A stretch of 64,000 nucleotides of DNA from Clytia hemisphaerica (lineage: Eukaryota > Cnidaria > Hydrozoa > Leptothecata > Clytiidae): the NCBI GenBank assembly GCA_902728285.1, contig CACVBU010000270.1, forward strand, positions 93,456-157,455, read 5' to 3'. The notes under the pieces are model-generated. The model made no database searches. It was not told the DNA's origin and worked only from the letters and a program-made list of their open reading frames with translations. A program made the position numbers and the translations under genes. Every line of letters begins with the position of its first letter. The first letter of the stretch is position 1. This document shows positions 24,057 through 33,916 of this stretch, piece after piece.

Positions 24057-25881
24057 ATTTAAAAACCACAGCATAATTTTGGTGTACAGTCTGATGCATC
24101 TGCTCGCTTCAGTTAGATGCATTGTGCAGTGCATGATCTAGGAAGTTCGGTGAAAAAACCTAGATATTTACTTAGCTGTTTGTACCCACCAGGGAGAGCA
24201 AATTTTCAGCTGTGTTTGTACAATATTTTAATTCATTTAAAAATGGACCGAATATATAGCAAAAGCATGAAAAAAATTACAACTGTGACTTCAAAGAGGA
24301 TATATGAGCTAAGCAATGGATTTCAATTTCTAAACATACTAAAACAGAATGTCAGAATCAAATATAAAAAACTTTGAGTAGCCACGATACTTTTTTTTTT
24401 CAAAATTCTTTTTAGCCTCCATACTGGATCAGGGGGTACCAGACATCGTGACTTATAGGCTGTGGTGGGTCATATTTGATTTTTGCAGTTAGTACCTCTT
24501 ACCTAAGGGGGGTCTTGACCCCTCTAGAAACTACGGTGATAAAAACTAATTACGCACCAACTGATCCCCATGTTGGTGGGTTATTTGAAATTACCCTACT
24601 AGGTAAAGGTATCCAAGTTTCATGAACTATTCTGCTGCTTTTTTACTGCTTGTAAAACTAAGTTTTTAACTCTGTTGACAGTCTAGTTTTTTAGTATTTA
24701 TGTTTCTGTTGTGTACTGTCTGGAACTGGTATGCAGCAAAGTATTTTCCCTTGAATCCATGTTTGTATTGTTTATATTTTTGACTCAACCAATCTTATTC
24801 TTATTGCAGGGATGTTGGTTACATCGTGTATCCTGTAAGGCACTTATCAAGATACTCACTGACTGCTTCCTTCGAACTTGAACAGTTGAATTTGAATTGT
24901 CATTATATTGGATGATATGATTTAGAAGACCTTGGCCATGCACAATTAAATTTTCACAATTGACTTACAGCTTCATTCAAATTTTCGATGACCATGGGTT
25001 TATTTCATTTTGAAGAGCAATTGTATCAAACAATTTAGGACATAATATTCTGCTATGATGTGATAACTTCTTCAGTAATGGAGTTGAAAAATATTTGGAC
25101 ATTCAAAATACTTCGTGGTAATTTTTTCAGGAATGATCAAGGGATCTTTGAAAAATCAGAGAAGAAAATGTTTAGTTGCTTGAATAAAGATTAGAATTCT
25201 ATAGATAACCTTTCCTTTTTTCAATGTTTTTTATTTAAATTATCAGAATTATATTCAAAAAAAGGTGAAGTATTGGAAAAGGAATTCAAAAAGCATCGCT
25301 TCAAAATAACTAACTGCCTCTCTACCTGTTAGATTTTACTTTGCAGCTTGAAAACAAAAGATGAGGTAGTAGTTATATGTCTTCTACAATGATGTGAAGG
25401 CTTTGCTGCTATTATCCTGGTTTAGCATGCATCACACGGTTTTGTAATTGCCTGTTAGATTTTATTTTTTATAACATAATTATAATAGTATTCAAGATTT
25501 TTTAGCCTTTTTATATCTTTATCTTAAATATCAATACACTGTTGTTTCAGTGTTCTTAAATCTCTTATTATAGACCACTTTTCACTTTCAATGGAAGGTC
25601 ACCTTTTCTCTCTACAGACCTAATAAATTTTGTTAGATAGTACAATACTATGTAGAAAATTGATTTACCCTTATTACACATAGAAAGTCTTACTTGATTA
25701 AATTAGATTTTTTAAATTCTTTTTTCCGTAGAATGTCCCAAACAATACACTTGAAAGTTTCACTGCTTTTAAGGCTAGGTGGTTGTATGATATGAAAATT
25801 TAAATATCATAAGAGTGCTTGTATTTGTGACTCCTCCATTGTAATGAAATTGACTTTAATGATTTAGATTACAATTTTAAG
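24057..25881. other. No gene seen
   Basis: This 1.8-kb stretch is A+T-rich with no long open frame or recognised repeat. It may hold the upstream region of the gene starting at 25890. Confidence 0.45.
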
Positions 25882-25889
25882 AGTGAATC

Positions 25890-27197
25890 ATGGGTCCGAA
25901 AAAAAGAAAAAGTTTTGTCAAGGGTAAAGGTTGTCTTTCAGAAAGTTTTAAGGCTGCTGTACGTGAAGTTGCGTTAGCAGACCCATACGTTGTTGAGAGG
26001 ATGCCAGAGCTGCTTGAAATGGAGAAAAATCATCAAAAAAAACTTGAAAAAAGTAAGAGAAGATGTTCCAAGCGAAAAAGGTTAGTTTTCATTTTCCTAA
26101 AGGTTTGAACTCTTTTTTGCAAGAAGTGATCGATTGGTTTTTAGTTTGACTTCGCTTCAAGCTGTGTTGTATTTTTAATGTCAAATTTAAGATATTTTCA
26201 GAAGCTTGTAAATGAAGATTGCAAAAGAAACGATTTGGTGTATGGTCTTTTAAGCATGTTTTCTAAACTTCAAAATTTGAAGAAAAATTAAAGAAATTCT
26301 GTATTTGGCTAGGATTCTCTTCCCATGAAAAGTTTTTGTGTTTTTTTTTATTGCCGAATACGGATTTCAGCTGGAGACATTGTAAATAAAGAATTGGTGA
26401 TTTATAGTCTAATTTCAAAACAAGGATAATAATATGTGACATAATCTTGCGATGGTTATGTCTTGCATTTGCTCCCCATTCAACACTGCTCTCTTTTTTT
26501 TCATTTCAGAGAGAGTCGTGGTAGCTGTCTTACTTTAGATTTCGATGATGATGATGATGATAATAATGATGATAAAGTCGCACCGGAAGAGAAGAACACA
26601 TTCACGCTCACATTCGATTCTGATAATGAAAGTGTTAGTCGCTTTGTTTGGATCTTTAATAAGAGAGCTGAATGAATTTCATTATCATTTTCAATCTTGA
26701 AATTTTGAATGTATTGAGCTTTTGCTTTAAAAAAATGAACAGAGTAAGACTCATTTTAGTATTTTTAAAACTAAATGTTAGCCTGAGAAAAATTCATCTT
26801 TTGATTATACTTTGAATAATCTTTTTTTGCTGACTTCAAAATATTGATCTATATTTTGCATAATGATATATTACTTCATTTCATTCATATTCTGTATTCT
26901 CACCCAATGTTAAATCGCATGTTTATTTTTATTTATAAACCTATTTTATATGATTTTTAGGTTTCAGTATCTTCACTGCCTGTTGTCCATGCCCAAGATA
27001 ATGATCCTGGTCATAGCGCTGACGAGCCTGGTCCTAGCTTCGAAACTCCAGATCCAAGTGGCAGGGATCACTTCAATCAAACTAATTATAGCGATTCAGA
27101 ATCAGAGTATAATCATGTGTGTTTTCCTTTACCTTTAACTCAATACCCAACCGTCATACAGGGTGATATTTCAATTTTGATCTTCGGTTTGTGGTGA
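25890..27197 (+). CDS. Three-exon acidic nuclear-type protein, unknown family
   Basis: Exons are 25890-26080, 26510-26633 and 26961 to about 27116 or 27197. The phases agree. Exon 1 ends with 2 nt carried across the GTTAGT donor (26081) to the CAG acceptor (26507-26509). Exon 2 ends in phase 0 at another GTTAGT donor (26634) and joins a TTTTAG acceptor (26958-26960). The product starts MGPKKRKSFVKGKG, has a basic Lys-rich segment, then a run of Asp/Asn (DFDDDDDDNNDDK), then Ser/Asp/Glu-rich tails (SDSESEYN). KKRK and the basic segment suggest nuclear localisation. The acidic part resembles disordered activation or chaperone-type regions only in composition. Exon 3 may stop at TGA 27195-27197 or splice at GTGTGT near 27117. 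A splice-acceptor-like AAG lies 8 nt before the ATG. No domain is recognised. Confidence 0.55.
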
Positions 27198-27492
27198 GGG
27201 GGACTGAAAAGTTGAAATAAAGATGAGACAACGATAAATTCAGTAGTAGTTTCAAGTTTTTTGGTACTGAAGATTCTAAAGTATGAATGAACTGAGAAAA
27301 AATCATAATTTAATTTAGGAAAATTAAAAAAAGAGAATGAGGTTAGTGTATCAAAGCAGTTGGGGGTGTTGAAATGTGGGGAATTCAATAATCCAGACGA
27401 TACCAGATTTTTTATATTCAGGTTGAGCATTAAATTCATATTAAGTTTGTTATCGCTAAACTTACTTGTAACGGTTAGTGGAACAAAGCTTT
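27198..27492. other. Intergenic interval between convergent genes
   Basis: No separate gene is seen. Minus-strand open sequence at 27140-27439 is A+T-driven and lacks recognised motifs. Confidence 0.4.
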
Positions 27493-29142
27493 TTATCCTA
27501 TTCTTTCAGGTATCTGTAGAAAATGATGTACTATAGAGAATTTCATAGAATTCTGAAAGTCTTTAATGCTTTTGTTTATGCTTGGTTGTTGTTCTTTATT
27601 TTTAGCATATTTTTTTTTGCGCTTTTCATTGGTAAAATTATTTTTCAATCGATCAATGTTCTCCCATTTTTCTTTCCTCTTTGATGGATTGTACTTTTCT
27701 TTTGCCTTAATTGGATCATAGTTTTCTCGTGCCTTTTTTGGATCATACTTTTCTTTTGCCTTTTTTGGATCATACTTTTCTTTTGCCCTTTTTGGATCAT
27801 ACTTTTCTTTTGCCCTTTTTGGATCATACTTTTCTTTTGCCATAATTGGATCATACTTTTCTTTTGCCATAATTGGATCATACTTTTCTCGTGCTTTTTT
27901 TGGATCATATTTTTCTTGTGCCCTTTTCGGGTTGTAATTTTTTTGGTGTAGCTTTTTCCTTTTTTCAGGGTCATAATACTTTTGCTTATTATTTTTCTTT
28001 GGCTTTTCAAGGTCAACCTTAACTTTTTTGTCAATAGCTTCAAAGATCTTCATTTTTTTTTTTACTATTTCATCCGAAAATTTTTCATAACTGGTACATT
28101 TTCTTTTTCTTAAGGGATATTCTTTTTTATCACTGCTTTTGTTTTTCACATTTCTTAAAGTGTTTAATTCAGACATTTTGTTTTTTGAAGTGGACATAAT
28201 ATGTTCAACACCAAAATCTATTTCTTCAGATACTTTTTTATAGATGCCGAAAAACCATCCTCCTGGGTATTCATTTAACATTTGAACTAAATTGTTAAAA
28301 GATATCCTATCTTTTTTGAGATCGTCAAAATAAATCCATTTAGTTTCCCAAAACAAAGCACATGTGAAATGTGCTCCAGTGTTCTGCACTAATGCTGATA
28401 ACTTGTAAGGATTTCCTTCTAAAATAAATTGTTCCAAAAATTTGCATCTATTCATAATTGTTTCACTATATTCTATCATTAAAAAGTGAGAAATATTAAT
28501 TGACCGAATATTTGCTGGAATAGAGACAGCACACATATCACAAATCCCTGCGTTGTGATCAAAAGACTTTTCTAGGCAACTTGGCAAGTAACTTTCATTT
28601 GTAAGGAGCTCGGGATAAGAAATTTCAGAAATATAATTAACCATGCTTGTGAGTTTGCTTCTTTTTTCTATTCCGCACGACAAACAAGTGCCCTTCGCTT
28701 CAAAACTTGTTTCAAAAAAGAATTTTTCTTCTTTTGATAAAATTTTGAAGAGATTGCTAGAAAATAATTCTGAAAATTGAGCAGTACAATCCCTGTTTAC
28801 AAAAGAATTACAATTTTCAATAATTTTACGCCAAATAGGTTCTCTGATTTCATCTAATAGTCGAATTGCATTATGTTGCTTTGCCTCAATAATATTGCTA
28901 GTTGAAACTGAAATTTCAGTAGACCCACTAATGAAAAGCAAATTAAGGAACTCACTCAGATCTTCAAAAGCCAAATTTTTTTGGATTTCAGGAAGAAATA
29001 ACCGATAAAATATTTCAAGGAAGCAATCTACAGCACAAGAATAATATCTCGAAGTTTTACAAGCATTCTGAAAGTGAGAAATCTCAAGGGCCTCTTCTAG
29101 GTCAATTAATTCTTCTTCATCCTCCTCGTAAACAATACTCAT
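27493..29142 (-). CDS. USP/USPL1-like cysteine peptidase with YDP repeats
   Basis: One uninterrupted frame of 549 codons opens at an ATG at 29142. Residues 31-50 (SRYYSCAVDCFLEIFYRLF) match a USP/USPL1-type Cys box, with C36 the candidate nucleophile and D39-C40 like the CWLDC of USPL1. Two CxxC pairs, C153/C156 and C201/C204, form a likely zinc finger. Residues 246-274 (YKLSALVQNTGAHFT...WIYFDDLKK) are a typical His box with H258 and the FDD acidic pair (D273, D274). The region after about 340 is Lys-rich and contains eleven copies of Y(D/N)P at an exact 9-residue period (389-486), then more basic sequence. Known members cleave ubiquitin or SUMO from proteins; that activity here is inferred. 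Lack of introns beside intron-rich neighbours, and YDP-type repeats familiar from transposon-encoded ORFs of aquatic invertebrates, suggest a mobile-element or retrocopy origin. Confidence 0.75.
   Translation of the reverse strand: MSIVYEEDEEELIDLEEALEISHFQNACKTSRYYSCAVDCFLEIFYRLFLPEIQKNLAFEDLSEFLNLLFISGSTEISVSTSNIIEAKQHNAIRLLDEIREPIWRKIIENCNSFVNRDCTAQFSELFSSNLFKILSKEEKFFFETSFEAKGTCLSCGIEKRSKLTSMVNYISEISYPELLTNESYLPSCLEKSFDHNAGICDMCAVSIPANIRSINISHFLMIEYSETIMNRCKFLEQFILEGNPYKLSALVQNTGAHFTCALFWETKWIYFDDLKKDRISFNNLVQMLNEYPGGWFFGIYKKVSEEIDFGVEHIMSTSKNKMSELNTLRNVKNKSSDKKEYPLRKRKCTSYEKFSDEIVKKKMKIFEAIDKKVKVDLEKPKKNNKQKYYDPEKRKKLHQKNYNPKRAQEKYDPKKAREKYDPIMAKEKYDPIMAKEKYDPKRAKEKYDPKRAKEKYDPKKAKEKYDPKKARENYDPIKAKEKYNPSKRKEKWENIDRLKNNFTNEKRKKKYAKNKEQQPSINKSIKDFQNSMKFSIVHHFLQIPERIG
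27705..27975 (-). repeat. 27-bp coding repeat encoding KYDPxxAxE
   Basis: About ten tandem 27-bp units (minus strand AAAAGTATGATCC core) encode the 9-residue YDP repeat of the gene above. Units differ in a few bases but keep the period, and nonsynonymous variation is concentrated in the two residues after YDP. The same repeat produces a second long open frame (KSMIQK repeats), which is an artefact of the period being divisible by 3. Confidence 0.88.
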
Positions 29143-30293
29143 GATGACATGGGTTTTATTTTCTGAGTTTCAATTGCAAATTTTTATGAAAATTTCCTTG
29201 TAAAAATCCTTTAACTTTGAAAGTTTGAACGTCTGGAACAAACTTGAAAGACAGTTTTTAAAACCCAGTCTGAATGTCTGAGACAGACTGGACAATTTGA
29301 ATGTCTGAAACAAACTGTTTATGGACGAAATAAAAATATTATACCTCAATCTGAATGTTCAAGACAGGAGACAGATTGAAAGTTTGACTGTCAACAAACT
29401 TTATTCAGCACTAATTAGAAGACTTTAATGGCTAGAAACAGGCAGAATCAGCCAGTCCATCTGCATCTGTCCATGTGTGTGGTCGTTGCGTGATAGGAAT
29501 AAGTCTAACTACGTAATGCTTTGACCCCTGTGATGTAATCTTTTAACCATATTTGGTAAAAAAATTCTGGTTTGACCCCTATGACGTAGTCTTTTTACCT
29601 TATAAAGTAAGAGTCATTACGTAATCAAACTTATCTGAAGATTCCCTAACATCCGGGTAGTTTTTTTGATTTAGAAGATTCCCTAGAACAGTAGGATAAG
29701 ATTCCCATATCAATAATCCCCCAAATGTACGGAATACTATAAATACGGGCTAGCCGTGTACGACAAAAAAAAAAAAAAAAAAGACGGCGAAAATTTTTAC
29801 CAGCTGCACAACCTCGTGAAGCTATGAAGCCACCTATGCTCGCTGTGCTCGCTCGGTGGCAATAAGCTCATTTGATAAGCAGCTTCGGAGCCAGATTAGA
29901 GTTGAATCAACAATTAACAAATAGCCAATCAATCAATCGTTACATGGAATATCCAACATATTCTACATTGATCAGCCTCTGGGAAGCATAACGTTCTATT
30001 GGGTAATGTTTGCTGATTTGTGACACATTCGCACTTCCTTAGAACTTGATAAGTGTGAGTAGATTATCTTAACCCTAATTTTGCTGTGTAATTACAATCA
30101 AAAAGCTTGTAAATCAAATTTGATGAGTAAGCAAATTATATCACTCACTCTGGTTAAATTGATTAATGGGATAATTTTCGCGGGGATTAAATTTTTCGGA
30201 CTTCGCTCATATGGTTGTAATCCGTGAAATAGTTCCACCAGTGGGAATTTGGAAAGGGCCCATCCACGAAGTTTAACTCCCGCTAAAGGTTTG
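29143..30293. other. Upstream region with short degenerate repeats
   Basis: Between 29230 and 29400 a motif like TGAATGTCTGARACARACTG recurs about four times upstream of the USP-like start. CAGTCTG (29266-29272) and CAGACTG (about 29283-29289) form a hairpin. Further up, TTTGACCCCTRTGAYGTARTC occurs twice (about 29521 and 29573). A TATAAATA lies at about 29739-29746 followed by a 19-base A run at 29767, with nothing recognisable downstream. These could be promoter or old repeat sequences; no gene is seen. Confidence 0.45.
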
Positions 30294-30612
30294 AATTTCT
30301 TCTTTACGATCCGCAAAACATTCTATCTTCATCCTTTTTGATATTGTAATACAAACCTCCTTTGCTCTATTCCAAAATGATGGCTCTTATTTGCCACGTA
30401 CAAAATATAAATTTCTTCTTGATGTAGCACACAAAACTGTGGCACGTTATACATTTTCTGTTAGGCCAACTATCCTTGAGTCTGAAAATTTAAGATTCGC
30501 AATGAAAAAATTTGATGAAGAAGAAAATGAAGACTTTTGCGAAGAAGAGTATTTCAACTTTGAAGAGCTTATTTTCGGCGAAGAAAAAATTTTGAAATTT
30601 TTTTTGCGGTAG
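30294..30612 (+). CDS. Possible terminal exon, acidic C-terminus
   Basis: The plus frame is open from about 30294 to a TAG at 30610-30612. It contains KYKFLLDVAHKTVARYTFSV and a Glu/Phe-rich end (DEEENEDFCEEEYFNFEE). There is no clear ATG, so it would have to be an internal or terminal exon; a T-rich tract lies upstream but no acceptor stands out. No domain is recognised. Confidence 0.25.
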
Positions 30613-31249
30613 ATGGTGTATCTTTTACCGAAATAAAGATTTTTGGGAAATTATTTTAAAACCTTATTTGTCTCTTCATCCATATTTGTTATAGAAAAAC
30701 AGCCCTAACTTTTGTAAAATTCTTTGCAGACAGTTTGAAAAAACTTCGAAACAAAAAGGTTACCCATTAAAACTTAGCACTTTTTATAAAAGAAGGTAAT
30801 GCAACATATTTAACGTCTTTTTAAAGTTCATAGCGTCATTTTTGCAATCAAATTCTTAATTACTCTTAAGGGATTTGAATGAAAAGCAATTCATAAAGGT
30901 AATTCTTTGTTAAAAGTGTTAAAGAACCTAAAACATAACTTTTATGTTCAAATACTAAAATCAAGTACTCGACTATGGACAGAGCCCTTAAGTCTAAGTG
31001 GATAAGTTTCGCCTGCAGATATTTTCGCGAGACAATTTTTTTCATAAAGCATTTGAATCTCGCACGGGACTTAATTTCGCTAACCACCCCATGTACGCAT
31101 CCCCTCTGTAATGTTTTGAATCATCCCCTTTTTCAACTAATTTCTCCCATTTTCATAAAGTGGTTTACAAAAATTTTTGCGATCATTAAATCCAGGAAAA
31201 CTTATCCCATTAAAGTATGGAATGTGTACGTAAGAGGGTAGAGAATTCA
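30613..31249. other. No gene seen
   Basis: A+T-rich sequence, with the last part grading into the first degenerate unit of the following minisatellite. Confidence 0.45.
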
Positions 31250-32340
31250 ACATCTGTATTGGGTTTTGACAAATGGGCACAAAATCTCGGATTCCCACCC
31301 TTTTCGCCCATACGTAAGGTACATCATTCAACAATAGGTATGATTTTGATAAATGGGCACATAATCTCGGATTCCCACCCTTTTCGCCCATACGTAAGGT
31401 ACATCATTCAACAATAGGTATGATTTTGATAAATGGGCACATAATCTCGGATTCCCACCCTTTTCGCCCATACGTAAGGTACATCATTCAACAATAGGTA
31501 TGATTTTGATAAATGGGCACATAATCTCGGATTCCCACCCTTTTCGCCCATACGTAAGGTACATCATTCAACAATAGGTATGATTTTGATAAATGGGCAC
31601 ATAATCTCGGATTCCCACCCTTTTCGCCCATACGTAAGGTACATCATTCAACAATAGGTATGATTTTGATAAAAATGGGCACATAATCTCGGATTCCCAC
31701 CCTTTTCGCCCCATACGTAAGGTACATCATTCAACAATAGGTATGATTTTTGACAAATGGGCACATAATCTCGGATTCCCACCCTTTTTCGCCCATACGT
31801 AAGGTACATCATTCAACAATAGGTATGATTTTGATAAATGGGCACATAATCTCGGATTCCCACCCTTTTCGCCCATACGTAAGGTACATCATTCAACAAT
31901 AGGTATTATTTTGATAAATGGGCACATAATCTCGGATTCCCACCCTTTTCGCCCATACGTAAGGTACATCATTCAACAATAGGTATGATTTTGATAAATG
32001 GGCACATAATCTCGGATTCCCACCCTTTTCGCCCATACGTAAGGTACATCATTCAACAATAGGTATTATTTTGATAAATGGGCACATAATCTCGGATTCC
32101 CACCCTTTTCGCCCATACGTAAGGTACATCATTCAACAATAGGTATGATTTTGATAAATGGGCACATAATCTCGGATTCCCACCCTTTTCGCCCATATGT
32201 AAGGTATATCATTCAACAATAGGTATTATTTTGATAAATGGGCACATAATCTCGGATTCCCACCCTTTTCGCTCATACGTAAAGTACACCATTCAACATT
32301 CGTATGTATGAAATTTCGATGAATGGGCACATAATTTCGA
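31250..32340. repeat. 80-bp minisatellite, about 13 copies
   Basis: The unit contains GGATTCCCACCCTTTTCGCC, CATACGTAAGGTACATCATT and TTTTGATAAATGGGCACATA. Successive ATTCCCACCC blocks start at 31291, 31371, 31451, 31531, 31611, then about 31694, 31776, 31857, 31937, 32017, 32097, 32177 and 32257. Interior units are almost identical. Edge units are more divergent (GACAAATGGGCACAAAATC at the left; CACCATTCAACATTCGTATG at the right), as expected for unequal crossing-over. Two middle units carry 1-4-bp insertions in homopolymers. Alternation of TATGATTTT with TATTATTTT in units 8 to 13 hints at a 160-bp higher-order period. Confidence 0.96.
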
Positions 32341-33630
32341 GTAATCGTTACTCTAACGACTTTCCAAACCTTTTCATTCTACTAGCGATAGCGAAATTAA
32401 CGTGCTTGTAAAAAAGAACGAAATGATAGGCGATCGAATTTGGCTATTTATTTGTTGAGTTAGAAAGAATTCGTTTAAGTGGAAATCACTTGGACACATG
32501 GACAAAAAACAGGGACAATGTCGTAAGATATATTTTTCATTCGTTCAAAATAGTAATAAAAACAATAATAAAAGTAATAGAACTATAGTATATAACTATT
32601 CCCTACTTATACAGGAAAAAAGTCGTGGAATAAGTAGTCTAGACTAATTCAGATATAGCAGAAATAAAGCAAAAAGTAATGGAGGAAACAATTTTAGTCG
32701 TCTAGAAACCTTTGTGTACTATGTAACGCCAAACAAAAGAAAAGTGTCAATATTGCAATTAGAATTTTTTCCTGCTCAAAATAATTATTGAGAAAAAAAA
32801 TGTGTGCAGATTTGTGTGTTAAAAGTTTTTCATTTTGAGTTGATTTTGCTTTGAGAGTTTGTTGCTGCTTGTTAAATTGTTTTCTCGCTACGCAAGTTTT
32901 TGCGTAGCTAGCCGGGGTATCTATAAGGCTGGAACACTGGATTCTTCAAGTCGTTTATACGAAATAATTATATCCCGTATTATTAGTATTTCACGCATTA
33001 TAAACGACTCCAGTCTATGGAATAAGTGACAAAGTCACTGAATTTATACAGGGAGTGACTAAATTTCAAACAATTTTTCTCTATACGTTCAATTTGGTCA
33101 TTGGGCGTTGACCTTAGCGAGAAAATCAATCGTATTCGGAGGTAAACCGTTTTTTCAGTTTTGTTTACTACTTTTGACAAATGTTTCCTGACCATACTTT
33201 CCTTCACTTAAAAACTCCCTTTTAGTTCCCCCCAACAATCTTTGAAGCTGAATAACAACCACGTTCGATGAGCAGCTCCGAAGCTTCAGAGCCAAATTCA
33301 ATTTGGATCAAATACGTCAATACCTAAACGTGAAAACATGGCGTCAAAGATAATTTCCAAGCGAAAAAGACAAAACAAAAAACACTGAATTATCAATTAT
33401 AAAGGCGTGGGGACATATTGTTTCTTAACATTCTCTCATTAAAAAAGCTACGTGTATAATGGTTCCTTTTTTTATTTCATGGGATAAAAATTTAGGGAGC
33501 CTTGAAAGACACTAAAGTTTTGTCCCTGAACTGTTCATTATTCCATAGTCATTATAAAAACAATGGTGTGGAAGGCTTTTGTCTCTTCTTATTGTTAAAA
33601 GATGGAGCTTACGTACGAAAATTGATTTAT
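32341..33630. other. No gene seen
   Basis: A+T-rich sequence with no convincing coding frame. A TATA-rich stretch lies at 32565-32595. AGCAGCTCCGAAGC near 33270 resembles AGCAGCTTCGGAGC near 29878. Confidence 0.4.
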
Positions 33631-33713
33631 TTTGCAAACTTTTTGATCATGTGATTAGAAAATAGACCAATCCCAAGAGGAGATTTTGGTAACGTGATCA
33701 AAAAGTATGCAAA
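33631..33713. repeat. Short inverted repeat
   Basis: TTTGCAAACTTTTTGATCAT (33631-33650) pairs with ATGATCAAAAAG-like sequence CGTGATCAAAAAGTATGCAA (33693-33712), with two or three mismatches and a 42-bp loop. It could be a hairpin near the 3' side of the gene below, or the ends of a very small element. Confidence 0.55.
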
Positions 33714-33916
33714 TCGCAACTTGCTTTTTGTTTGTAACAAAAGAAAATTGCACAAAAAGCTAAAACAATACATTGCCAGTCCGGAGTTTTTTATAATGAC
33801 TATGATTTTGGAAAAAAACGTTTTGGAATTCTCTTTCAAGGATGTTTATGAATATCAAATGCGTAATTTCAGTTTTTAAAGGAGTAACGAGCAGAAGCGA
33901 GACTCAAAATACTCAC

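Noticed and set aside
27645-28043. Second frame with KSMIQK repeats antisense to the convergent gene
   Set aside because: It is the alternate frame of the 27-bp repeat inside the USP-like gene. The period is divisible by three, so all frames stay open.
29737-29790. TATA box plus A run as a promoter
   Set aside because: TATAAATA is present but no gene or transcript start can be tied to it. The A run is more likely an old retroelement tail or chance.
31250-32340. CRISPR-like regular repeat array
   Set aside because: The units are contiguous and identical across their whole length with no variable spacers, and the context is eukaryotic. It is a minisatellite.
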